Shown here: in pieces, positions 9,634 through 17,233 of the stretch
How positions within the stretch are numbered: position 1 is the first letter of the stretch
How the letters are laid out: each line of letters opens with the position of its first letter
Source of the DNA: an uncultured Lewinella sp.
Lineage (GTDB): Bacteria; Bacteroidota; Bacteroidia; Chitinophagales; Saprospiraceae
Reading direction: 5' to 3'
Length of the DNA: 64,000 nt
Assembly: GCA_913057725.1 (NCBI GenBank)
Contig: CAJXOS010000018.1
Span: forward strand, 1-64,000
Notes under the pieces: model-generated
The model's database searches: none
What the model saw: only the letters and a program-made list of their open reading frames with translations
What the model was told of the DNA's origin: nothing
Position numbers and translations under genes: made by a program

Positions 9634-9722
9634 TTTGGGGGTTCCACCGAGCGCCAGATGGCGCTGGTGTCAGGCTATCCGGGCGCTCCTGCTGTCGGCC
9701 CTTCTATCCTTTACCCTTGCGC
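9634..9722 (-). repeat. Interspersed structured repeat, copy A
   Basis: Read on the minus strand it runs GCGCAAGGG, then GGATAG, then CGGATAGCC, a hairpin AGCGCCA-TC-TGGCGCT, and finally CCCCCAAA. The same order of blocks recurs in copies B (28372-28456) and C (36915-37021). A second short GGGC/GCCC stem precedes CGGATAGCC. This copy lies about 190 bp upstream of the FG-GAP gene, in the same orientation. Confidence 0.7.
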
Positions 9723-10050
9723 ACTCCGTGCACCGGGCTCACCGCAAGCGGTTCGCAAATATGAATCAACTTTGATTGCTATATCACTACTATATCATCA
9801 GGCAAAAACTTTAATTTGTTTTCTTAATATCTAATAAATAATATTTGTTTAACAGGGCGCAAGTCTATATATTTACAATCTAGGCAAAAGCAATAGACGA
9901 CTTGCAGCCTAGTCGGAGCTATTTACCCTTGCTCTTTCGTCCGAGTAAGGCATTCAGTGGAATAATTATGTAAGTTTCGTCACACACAATCTTCCTACAT
10001 AAGTGACGAACAAGGCTGGCTCATCTGCAAGCAGGTGAGATGATAAAGTA

Positions 10051-10150
10051 GTGTCTTCATTCATCCTGAATAGAAGGCACGAGGTCACTCGGATTGGGAT
10101 ATCCAATCAACGGGGCGGGCCCACCCGCCGGGAGCTTACCCCACTTACAC
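10051..10150 (+). repeat. Possible second repeat family, copy 1
   Basis: Starts GTGTC and ends ACAC, with AGAAGG, a GGCGGG-ccca-CCCGCC hairpin around GGGCCC, and a CCCCA block. A similar order (GTGTC, AGAAGG, GGGCCC, GC-rich hairpin, CCCCA, ACAC) is seen on the minus strand at 40741-40824. The alignment is loose and was made by eye. Confidence 0.3.
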
Positions 10151-10306
10151 GCCCTACTCAATAACGGAACCTCAAATACTACATTTACACGACAGCATTT
10201 CCTGTGTTCCCCTTACTTGAGACATTCATAGCAGTTCATCTTTATCCATTTGAGTTTCCGCAATGCCTGTTGTATCTTCCCCAACTATACTATATCACCT
10301 TCTCCT

Positions 10307-11695
10307 ATGAAAGTAAAGTTTTGCGGCGCAGCGCGCGAAGTGACGGGTAGCTCTCACTTGATCACTCTAGAGGACGGTTATACCATTCTTCTAGATTGTG
10401 GCCTTTACCAAGGCAATGACAAGGAAATGAAAGACTTTAATGAAAGCTTTCTCTTTGACCCGGCCGAGGTAGATTGCCTGATCCTTTCCCATGCTCATAT
10501 TGACCATACTGGCCGAGTGCCAAAACTGGTCAAGGATGGTTTTCAAGGTGCCATTTATGCGACGCATGCAACGCGAAGCCTGTGTGCAATTATGCTCATG
10601 GACAGTGCCATGATCCAAGAGCGTGATGCTGAATATCATAATCGCCGGAATCCCAAGGAACGCCGCGAGCCTTTGTATAAGACACAGCATGTACACGAAA
10701 CCATGCAGCTCTTCAATGGCTGTCCGTATAACAAGTGGATTCCTATTCGGGATAATGTAGAAATTCAATATCGTGATGCGGGACATATCCTCGGTAGTGC
10801 GAGCGTAACCCTGCGGATTCACGAGAGCAACCGCACAATTCACTTCGGCTTTACTGGTGATATTGGCCGCCCAAATCGTCCTATTCTACGCGACCCACAG
10901 AAGATGCCAGCAGTGGATTATATGATCTGCGAATCGACCTATGGTGATCGTCTACACGACGAAAAGCCTAAGGAAGTGGAGAAGTTCTTGCGCATTATTC
11001 AAGAAGCTTGTGTAGAACGGAAAGGTAAAATGCTGATCCCCGCCTTTAGTGTGGGACGTACCCAGGAGATTGTCTACCTCATGGATCGCTTAGAGTCGGA
11101 AGGTCGCCTACCGCGCATCCCCGTCTTTGTGGATAGTCCTTTGGCCGTAAATGCTACCACGATCTTTGGTGCCCACCCAGAGTGCTATGATGAAGACCTG
11201 GAACGCTATCTCTTGATTGACGATAATCCTTTTGGTTTCAATGATCTACAATACATTAAGCGGGTAGAGGCCTCGAAAGCGCTGAATGGGATGAATGAGC
11301 CTTGTATTATCATCAGCGCGTCGGGTATGATGAATGCTGGTCGCTCCAAGCACCATTTGTCCAATATGATCGAAGACCCGAAGAACACCATCCTCATTGT
11401 GGGATATGCCTCGCCACAAACACCAGGAGGTAAAATTCGTAACGGTGCTACCGGCTTAAAGCTCTTTGGTGATTACAAACAAGTCTTAGCTCATGTGGAA
11501 ATGATGGATTCCTTCAGTGCCCACGCCGATCGAGATGAGATCCGTGAATTCCTCCGTGGACAGGAACAACATATCAAGAAACTCTTCCTGGTGCACGGCA
11601 CTATCGAGCGGCAAGAGAGCTTAGGTGGTTTACTTAGCGACGTGGGCTTCCGCGACGTACAGATTCCAGAATTAGGGCAAGAATATCATCTGTAG
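10307..11695 (+). CDS. MBL-fold beta-CASP RNA-processing exonuclease
   Basis: Start chosen at 10307 (MKVKFCGAAREVTG), where homology-type sequence begins; the track start adds an unlikely leader. The 462-residue protein has the metallo-beta-lactamase signature SHAHIDHTGR, then the beta-CASP region with ESTYGDR, PAFSVGRTQE, SASGMMNAGR and DSFSAHADRDE, and a late LVHG. This is the CPSF73/YsciA-like family that cleaves or trims RNA with two zinc ions in the cytoplasm. Length and motifs are complete. The following fdhD ORF is in the same frame, separated by one TAG and 17 codons. Confidence 0.88.
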   Translation: MKVKFCGAAREVTGSSHLITLEDGYTILLDCGLYQGNDKEMKDFNESFLFDPAEVDCLILSHAHIDHTGRVPKLVKDGFQGAIYATHATRSLCAIMLMDSAMIQERDAEYHNRRNPKERREPLYKTQHVHETMQLFNGCPYNKWIPIRDNVEIQYRDAGHILGSASVTLRIHESNRTIHFGFTGDIGRPNRPILRDPQKMPAVDYMICESTYGDRLHDEKPKEVEKFLRIIQEACVERKGKMLIPAFSVGRTQEIVYLMDRLESEGRLPRIPVFVDSPLAVNATTIFGAHPECYDEDLERYLLIDDNPFGFNDLQYIKRVEASKALNGMNEPCIIISASGMMNAGRSKHHLSNMIEDPKNTILIVGYASPQTPGGKIRNGATGLKLFGDYKQVLAHVEMMDSFSAHADRDEIREFLRGQEQHIKKLFLVHGTIERQESLGGLLSDVGFRDVQIPELGQEYHL

Positions 11696-11700
11696 AGTCC

Positions 11701-11708
11701 TACCTTTG
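11701..11708 (+). promoter_or_regulatory. -7 box TACCTTTG upstream of fdhD
   Basis: Exact TAnnTTTG match just after the upstream stop codon. It predicts a transcription start near 11713 and a leader of about 34 nt to the TTG start. Confidence 0.45.
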
Positions 11709-11746
11709 CGCTTATCGAAAAGAACGCAAAGCATACCCATTCTACC

Positions 11747-12544
11747 TTGCGCTGGCAGCAGGGCCAATGGCATCAGGTACCAGCCGATCCTATTGCCCCT
11801 GAGGCGCCATTAGCTATTCGTTTGCTCTATGATACAACGGATGCTAGGCGCAGCCTTGATTTTGCCATTACGATGCGCAGCCCTGGAGCAGATAAAGCGC
11901 TAGTGCTAGGGTATTTGTACAGTGAGGGGATTATTCAACGAGCTGATCAGGTAGAGCGCATTGAACTTGCGTCTGAGGAGGCAGCAAATGTATACTTGTC
12001 TACTGAAGTATCCTTTGATCCAGCAGCTTATCAGCGCGTTGGCTATGCCAATTCCAGTTGTGGTCTTTGTGGGAAAGCGGACCTGGGGCAGATTCAACAG
12101 ACGATTCCCTTCTTTCCGGCGAAGGCCAAACCTAGGGTCAGTCCAGAGTTAGTCCGACAGTTACCAGCTACGCTGCTTCAGCATCAGCAGTTATTTGCAG
12201 AAACGGGTGGCATTCATGCTACAGCATTATTTGATGAGAACGGCCAATTGCTGCATTTGACGGAGGACGTAGGACGCCACAATGCATTAGATAAGCTCAT
12301 TGGTCGTGCACTACAAGAGGGGCAGTTCCCCTGGCGCAAAAACATTATCCTTTTAAGTGGACGAATTAGCTATGAATTGGTACAAAAGGCGGCTATGGCC
12401 GGGACGCCAATTGTCGCTGCTATTGGCGCTCCGTCCAGTGCGGCCATTAAGCTTGCCGAAGCTACCGGAATGACACTAGTTGGCTTCCTGAAGGAAGATC
12501 GGATGAACGTATATACTTATCCTGAACGCCTGGTCGAGGCTTAA
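11747..12544 (+). CDS. fdhD: FdhD, formate dehydrogenase accessory sulfurtransferase
   Basis: A 265-residue protein. FdhD carries sulfur from a cysteine desulfurase to the molybdenum cofactor of formate dehydrogenase. Visible: the N-terminal FdhD region (MRSPGADKALVLGYLYSEG), the CGLCGK cysteine motif that holds the transferred sulfur, TGGIHATALF, the conserved EDVGRHNALDK block and SGRISYELVQKAAMAG. The start is a TTG (11747); no in-frame ATG exists between it and the stop of the previous gene. No formate dehydrogenase gene is in the window, so its client is elsewhere. The 3' end overlaps the convergent lpxD stop by 3 bp. Confidence 0.9.
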   Translation: MRWQQGQWHQVPADPIAPEAPLAIRLLYDTTDARRSLDFAITMRSPGADKALVLGYLYSEGIIQRADQVERIELASEEAANVYLSTEVSFDPAAYQRVGYANSSCGLCGKADLGQIQQTIPFFPAKAKPRVSPELVRQLPATLLQHQQLFAETGGIHATALFDENGQLLHLTEDVGRHNALDKLIGRALQEGQFPWRKNIILLSGRISYELVQKAAMAGTPIVAAIGAPSSAAIKLAEATGMTLVGFLKEDRMNVYTYPERLVEA

Positions 12545-13479
12545 TCACGCTGGCGGTGCTCACGCATGAAATCAGGTAGTCTACGCACGGCAGCCATTTC
12601 TTTGAATGCTATTCGAGCTTCCTGTGCAGGTGCGCCAAAATAGGCCTTACCTTCTTCTAGGTCTTTACCGACACCAGCTCTCGCCAATACGACTACATTG
12701 TCTGCAATGGTGATGTTTTGAGCAATGCCAGCCTGGCCGTACATAGTTACGCCATTGCCAATATTACAGTTGCCGGCGACCCCAACTTGTGCTGCGAAAA
12801 GGCAGTTTTTGCCGATTTTAGTATCGTGCCCAATTTGTACTAGACAGTCAAACTTGGTACCCGCGCCAATAATCGTGTCGCTGGAGACACCTTTATTGAT
12901 GGTGCAGTTGGCGCCGATGTCGACTCGGTCTTCGAGAATCACTCGCCCACCTGAGCGCCATTTATGATAACCCTCGACCGTCTTCTTAAAGTAAAAGGCA
13001 TCCGTTCCGATGGCGGCACCCGCTTGTACAATCACCTCGTCGCCAAGGATCGAGTATTCTCCGATGTAGGCATTAGCCTGGATGTAGCAATTCTTACCAA
13101 TCTTCACTTGCGGGCCAATCACCGCACCAGGTTCAATCACCGTACCTTCTCCGATTTCGGCATCGGGGGCAATTTGGGCAGTAGCTGGGCGAAAAGGGCG
13201 ATATCGCCAGACCAAATCATTGAAGGCCTTGAAGGGATCATCGACGATCAGTAGCGCCTTGCCAGGAGGTGGATCTGTTTGTTTGTTAATCAACACTACA
13301 GTGGCTGGCGACTGTAGTGCCTTTTTATAGTATTTCTCCACGTCGACAAAAGTGATATCACCTGGGCGAAGGTGGTGTACCTCATTGATGCCGGTGGCTT
13401 GAATGGTGCTATCGCCGAGTAACTCTGCGCCAATTTGGTCAGCGAGCTCTTGAACGGGAATGGGGATTGGGAAATCCAT
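12541..13479 (-). CDS. lpxD: LpxD-type UDP-3-O-acylglucosamine N-acyltransferase
   Basis: A 312-residue left-handed beta-helix acyltransferase that adds the second (N-linked) acyl chain to UDP-GlcN in lipid A synthesis, in the cytoplasm. The N-terminal uridine-binding domain (about 1-100) is followed by hexapeptide repeats (about 101-270, IGEGTVIEPGAVIG style). The catalytic His218 is in VQIGHDTKIG. It is slightly short of the usual 340 residues. It follows lptC by 11 bp on the same strand, giving a small LPS operon. Confidence 0.87.
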   Translation of the reverse strand: MDFPIPIPVQELADQIGAELLGDSTIQATGINEVHHLRPGDITFVDVEKYYKKALQSPATVVLINKQTDPPPGKALLIVDDPFKAFNDLVWRYRPFRPATAQIAPDAEIGEGTVIEPGAVIGPQVKIGKNCYIQANAYIGEYSILGDEVIVQAGAAIGTDAFYFKKTVEGYHKWRSGGRVILEDRVDIGANCTINKGVSSDTIIGAGTKFDCLVQIGHDTKIGKNCLFAAQVGVAGNCNIGNGVTMYGQAGIAQNITIADNVVVLARAGVGKDLEEGKAYFGAPAQEARIAFKEMAAVRRLPDFMREHRQRD

Positions 13480-13490
13480 GGGGTTGTAAT

Positions 13491-14039
13491 TTACTGTGGT
13501 TCGTCGACTGAAATAACGCCTTCTACTTGCTGAATGCGGGCATTGGAAAAGTCTTGGTTAGCTCGGAAGCCATGACCATATATGATCTCTGTGGGAGTAG
13601 TAATACGGGCAAATTTTCGAGTGAATATTTCGGCATCTCGCTCCTGCCAGATCAGCTCCTCCGTCTCGAGTTTTTGACCATCAATACTTTCCCATACTAC
13701 ACTATCGCGAGCGATGACCTCGCCACGGCGTTCAAAGCGAATGGCATAGCGAGCGACCATTGTACTGGTGATCTGATTGTTGAGATCGAAAAACTCAACG
13801 AGGACTCCATCAATAAACTCTTGATAAGGCTCGGTTCGGTCCAGGTTGTTGAGCATAGTCGGTCCGGTAACGCGTACGCGTACTTGAGCAGAATCGCTGT
13901 AAAGAATTTCCACTTCCTTTACGGTTTCCACCTGAACGTTCATGCGCTCCTGCAAGGCCTCTACTTCAGCTAGATCATTCTCACAACCCCAGCCAAAAAT
14001 CAGGCAACAAACCAATAAGCTTAAAAGTCGCTTTTTCAT
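13491..14039 (-). CDS. lptC: LptC-like LPS export lipoprotein
   Basis: 182 residues with a lipoprotein signal (lipobox FGWGC, acylated Cys about 19). The LptC-type beta-jellyroll region contains SDSAQVRVRVTGP, DGVLVEFFD and the late HGFRANQDFSNARIQQVEG block typical of Bacteroidota LptC. LptC links the inner-membrane LptBFG extractor to the periplasmic LPS bridge. In this phylum it is commonly predicted as a lipoprotein rather than a transmembrane protein. First gene of the operon with lpxD; its own promoter shows a -7 box 4 nt before the ATG. Confidence 0.8.
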   Translation of the reverse strand: MKKRLLSLLVCCLIFGWGCENDLAEVEALQERMNVQVETVKEVEILYSDSAQVRVRVTGPTMLNNLDRTEPYQEFIDGVLVEFFDLNNQITSTMVARYAIRFERRGEVIARDSVVWESIDGQKLETEELIWQERDAEIFTRKFARITTPTEIIYGHGFRANQDFSNARIQQVEGVISVDEPQ

Positions 14040-14043
14040 GCCG

Positions 14044-14051
14044 CAAAAATA
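14044..14051 (-). promoter_or_regulatory. -7 box TATTTTTG of lptC
   Basis: Exact TAnnTTTG match on the minus strand, separated from the lptC ATG by CGGC only. This is the same 4-nt geometry as at the histidine kinase gene and predicts a leaderless or nearly leaderless transcript. Confidence 0.55.
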
Positions 14052-14265
14052 GGTATTAATCAGAGAACGTTGAGCAAGCAGATTTCATACGAGATCAGTA
14101 AGTTTTATGGTTTTATCCTGACTACCAATAGCTAGTCTTTAACGTCTGTTTGCTGTGCTTGACTTGGTTTCCCTTACTCCAGCGAAAGAAAAGAGCTATT
14201 CGTCGATGCCACTAAAGGTTCAAGGTTGATTATCCGTATTTTGGAAGGACGTAAATGCAACACAC

Positions 14266-15435
14266 ATGAGACTTACTACTCTATTTCTACTTGCCCTCAT
14301 ATCCTCAGGGCTTCAAGCCCAGGAAAAACCGATTTGGGATGTACTCATAACCGATGCCCAGATTTTTACTGGAAGCGAAACGCTGGTGAGAACAGATATT
14401 GCCGTCCATAATGGTACAATCGTAGCAATTGGGCCGGAGCTTGATCGGCAGCAACGTGCCAATCAAATGATTGACGGGACGGGCAAGACGCTTATCCCTG
14501 GATTGATGAATACCCATGTCCATACCTGGTTTCCTGCGCACTTGCAGCAGGCGGCGAAGGCTGGTGTGTTGGGCGTTTGTGATATGCATGGTTCGGCATT
14601 TGCAGTCCAATGGCTAAGTCAGTTCAATGATTCCATCGGCTATGCAGATTATCATGCGGCGGGTTCTGGTGCGACAGTGCCTAAAGGTCATGGTACACAG
14701 TTTGGCATTCCGGTGCCAACCATTGATAGTACGCGTTCGGCTCGCGAGTTCGTGTTAGAACGTATTGCAGAAGGGGTAGACTACATCAAGATTCTTCGAG
14801 AACCAATGCGGCCTACATTAACCTTCGAACAAATTGACACCATTATCCAAACAGCCCATGAAAATGGTGTGAAGGCAGTAGCTCACGTATCACGCTGCGG
14901 AGATGGAGTGGAACTCGCCAAACGCGGAATCGACGGCCTGGTACACATATGGTTCGACCGCACCATGACGGAGGAGGAACTTGAAATATTTGCTACTAGA
15001 GATGATATGTTTATCGTACCCACCGCTCTCACCAATATGAAGCTTCTGGAGTTTCTGAAAGAGCAAGATCGAGATATGGGATCGGTGATTGATAGTACGA
15101 CACTCTTGAAAGAAATCGGTCGTCTTTATGATGTCGGCATTGATGTATTAGCCGGTACTGATCCACCGAACTTCAATATTAATCACGGGACTGACTTATA
15201 CGAAGAGCTACGCCTTCTGGCTGCTGCTGGCATCCCGGTGGATGACTGCCTTGCTGGTGCAACGGCCAAGAGTGCCGACCACTTCGAATTGCCCGGTCAA
15301 CACCGATTGGAGGTTGGTTCACCCGCAAGTTTTATTCTTTTGCCCGGCAATCCACTCCAAGATTTGGGTATTCTATATGATCTGGAGCAGGTTTGGCAAG
15401 ATGGGAACCTTATATTTGACTCGTCTAAGCCCTGA
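14266..15435 (+). CDS. Exported amidohydrolase
   Basis: 389 residues with a signal peptide cut after LQAQ. Amidohydrolase-superfamily layout: N-terminal beta-sandwich (VLITDAQIFTG), metal motif THVHTW, a probable bridging Lys in DYIKILREP, His in VAHVSRCGD, His in GLVHIWFD, and the catalytic Asp in AGTDPPN. The full metal site seems present, so a hydrolase acting on a cyclic amide or peptide-like bond in the periplasm is likely. The substrate cannot be told. It stands alone on its strand before the OmpA-like gene. Confidence 0.85.
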   Translation: MRLTTLFLLALISSGLQAQEKPIWDVLITDAQIFTGSETLVRTDIAVHNGTIVAIGPELDRQQRANQMIDGTGKTLIPGLMNTHVHTWFPAHLQQAAKAGVLGVCDMHGSAFAVQWLSQFNDSIGYADYHAAGSGATVPKGHGTQFGIPVPTIDSTRSAREFVLERIAEGVDYIKILREPMRPTLTFEQIDTIIQTAHENGVKAVAHVSRCGDGVELAKRGIDGLVHIWFDRTMTEEELEIFATRDDMFIVPTALTNMKLLEFLKEQDRDMGSVIDSTTLLKEIGRLYDVGIDVLAGTDPPNFNINHGTDLYEELRLLAAAGIPVDDCLAGATAKSADHFELPGQHRLEVGSPASFILLPGNPLQDLGILYDLEQVWQDGNLIFDSSKP

Positions 15436-15443
15436 TCATCAAG

Positions 15444-15460
15444 TATTTGGTGACCAAATA
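15444..15460. promoter_or_regulatory. Perfect 17-bp dyad, operator-like
   Basis: TATTTGGTGACCAAATA is a perfect palindrome around a single central base, 8 bp after the amidohydrolase stop and 35 bp before the OmpA-family start. The central odd base and 8-bp arms suit a homodimeric repressor site better than a terminator, as the loop would be too small and no U-tract follows. Confidence 0.45.
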
Positions 15461-15476
15461 ACCTTAGCAACGTCCT

Positions 15477-15491
15477 AACAGCAAAGCTGTT
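15477..15491 (+). promoter_or_regulatory. Leader hairpin just before the OmpA-family start
   Basis: AACAGC-AAA-GCTGTT forms a 6-bp stem ending 4 nt before the ATG at 15496, where it would cover the ribosome landing site of the mRNA. Confidence 0.35.
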
Positions 15492-15495
15492 ATCT

Positions 15496-16488
15496 ATGAA
15501 AACTACACTCACCTTTGCAGTCAGCTTTTTGCTGGCTATGAGTCTGCTTGCCCAGCAGCCTACTGTACAACGCGATACCGTGCCAGCGCTCCGCTTGCCC
15601 GGAGATACGCTTGTTCAACGCAAAGGCTGGGAAATTCGCCGTCCGCTCACACAAGAACAAGTGCAGCGCCGTGCTGATAACCGCGCTGAAGTAGAGGATA
15701 TGAAAGCCCGTTTTCGCCAGTTTCATCAAGAAGAAGAAAAACAAAAGACGGCAGCGGATGTAGCCGCCGAAGATGAAAACTACCTGTGGTCAGAAGGACA
15801 GGCTGGTGGGCGAGTGCAGCCTAAAGGAACCGGTGCTGAAGCGAATGGCCGGGGAACCAATACCGAAGAACTAAGAATGGAGATTGGGCGGAACCTACAA
15901 GAAGGGCGCCGAATGGTGCCGGATCAGCAACCGGCATCGCCTGCGTACCCCAATGAACCCATGCCGGCTAGTTATGACTATCCCTCTTCGCCACCGGCAG
16001 CACAGGAAGATTGGCAGGAAACCATCCGTTATTCACTACAAGCAAAGACGCCACAGGGCAATGACCAGTGGCAAGCGCGGTCTACTGGTGTTGGTGCTGT
16101 AGGTTTGGTGAACCCCGAAACAGGTCAAGTACTGCAAGCAGGACAGACATTGCAGCTTACGAGAGTATCGTTTGTTGAAGGTGGGGCAGATCTAACCCCC
16201 GCTGCCCAGGATGCCTTGTATCAATGGGCAAGTATTCTGCAGCAGAATCCAGGTTTGATTGTACAAGTTCGAGCACATACCCACAGTGATATAGCCACCT
16301 TTGAAGCCCAGCAGCTGACCAATCAGCGGGCTGAAGCGATCACCCGTTTTTGGCAACAAGCAGGCGTGCCAGCACAACAGATTGGCTACCGTGGCTATGG
16401 CCGCCTTTCTCCACTGGTTTCATCTGCAGATCCACTGGCAAAGCAAAAAAATGAACGAATCGAGTTGGTAATTTTGGAAATGCCCTAG
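15496..16488 (+). CDS. OmpA-family peptidoglycan-binding protein
   Basis: 330 residues: signal peptide to about residue 19, then a charged, Q/P/A-rich low-complexity region (about 25-215), then an OmpA C-terminal domain (about 225-330). The domain shows VSFVEGGADLTPAAQDAL, VRAHTHSD, NQRAEAITRFW and YRGYGRLSPL, the usual peptidoglycan diaminopimelate-binding fold. No N-terminal beta-barrel is present, so it is a periplasmic or lipoprotein-less tether rather than a porin. Confidence 0.8.
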   Translation: MKTTLTFAVSFLLAMSLLAQQPTVQRDTVPALRLPGDTLVQRKGWEIRRPLTQEQVQRRADNRAEVEDMKARFRQFHQEEEKQKTAADVAAEDENYLWSEGQAGGRVQPKGTGAEANGRGTNTEELRMEIGRNLQEGRRMVPDQQPASPAYPNEPMPASYDYPSSPPAAQEDWQETIRYSLQAKTPQGNDQWQARSTGVGAVGLVNPETGQVLQAGQTLQLTRVSFVEGGADLTPAAQDALYQWASILQQNPGLIVQVRAHTHSDIATFEAQQLTNQRAEAITRFWQQAGVPAQQIGYRGYGRLSPLVSSADPLAKQKNERIELVILEMP

Positions 16489-16500
16489 TGGTGGATATCT

Positions 16501-17016
16501 TTGAGCGAGGGCATCAGCAAAAAGGCCCTCCTCCGCTACATGATAGAAGCGTTCATAATTGATGAGGTGACCGAAGAGCTCAGTGCTTCGGAAAAGGCTG
16601 TCGAAAAAACGTTGGATATGATGAATGAGCAGCAGCCGATACTGCTGGCTTATCTGTTTTCAGAATCCTTCGAAGTCTTCACCGAGCAAGAACGCGAATT
16701 CATCCTCTTTCTAGTTTGTGTTATTTGGAAATCGATCTTTCGGGTGTTTGGCCCGCAAGAGATCGTTCGGGAAACGCATCTATCCGCGGCTGATGATGCC
16801 AACTGGGGGCTACTGAATGAAGTAGAGGGGCATCGTTTTCGCGAGCGACTTGATGTTTTCTTTAAGCAGCATCCAGAAGAAGAGGAACTACTAGCTTTCA
16901 TAGAAGACGCCATTCTGGACGATGATGAGTCTCCAGTCACAAACGAGGGGCGTGAACCTATCTTCGTAAGCCTCAAATCAATCGTCGACTGTTTGCTGCT
17001 TCCTAATCTCCGCTAG
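16501..17016 (+). CDS. Hypothetical acidic protein
   Basis: Not recognised. The 171-residue soluble protein is strongly acidic and helical, without signal peptide or membrane segment; a central hydrophobic stretch (FILFLVCVIWKSIF) looks like a buried helix. The track start is TTG at 16501; an ATG at 16540 would give 158 residues. It begins 13 bp after the OmpA-family stop, so it is probably co-transcribed with it. Codon use fits neighbours, which supports it being real. Confidence 0.6.
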   Translation: MSEGISKKALLRYMIEAFIIDEVTEELSASEKAVEKTLDMMNEQQPILLAYLFSESFEVFTEQEREFILFLVCVIWKSIFRVFGPQEIVRETHLSAADDANWGLLNEVEGHRFRERLDVFFKQHPEEEELLAFIEDAILDDDESPVTNEGREPIFVSLKSIVDCLLLPNLR

Positions 17017-17233
17017 ACCTACTCGAGGTAGATCATAGTGTAGGCTCCTTCTCTGCCTATTTGTCTTGTTTTGTGGATAACTTCCACGCTATTCCCTGTC
17101 ATAAGGCTTGAAAAGTCGGTAAATTTAAGGGTGGCATAGATATTGTTTGTATAGCCCACACAAAATCCAGTAGGTCACCCTGCCATTATGGCAATGCTGT
17201 GATCGCATTGGTATGCATAAATGTAGAAGTTGT

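Larger units (their letters stand above)
9445..10306. other. Long non-coding region with two kinds of repeat
   Basis: 862 bp without a credible gene between two divergent coding regions. It holds one copy of the covarying repeat (9634-9722, minus orientation), a GC-rich hairpin block that may be a second repeat (10051-10150), and otherwise AT-rich sequence. The short ORFs in the track here have no coding character. I could not match it to tmRNA, 6S, SRP or RNase P RNA signatures. Confidence 0.6.

Noticed and set aside
9841-10250. Possible structured housekeeping RNA (tmRNA, SRP, 6S or RNase P)
   Set aside because: None of the diagnostic motifs was found by reading; the GC-rich hairpin alone is not enough.
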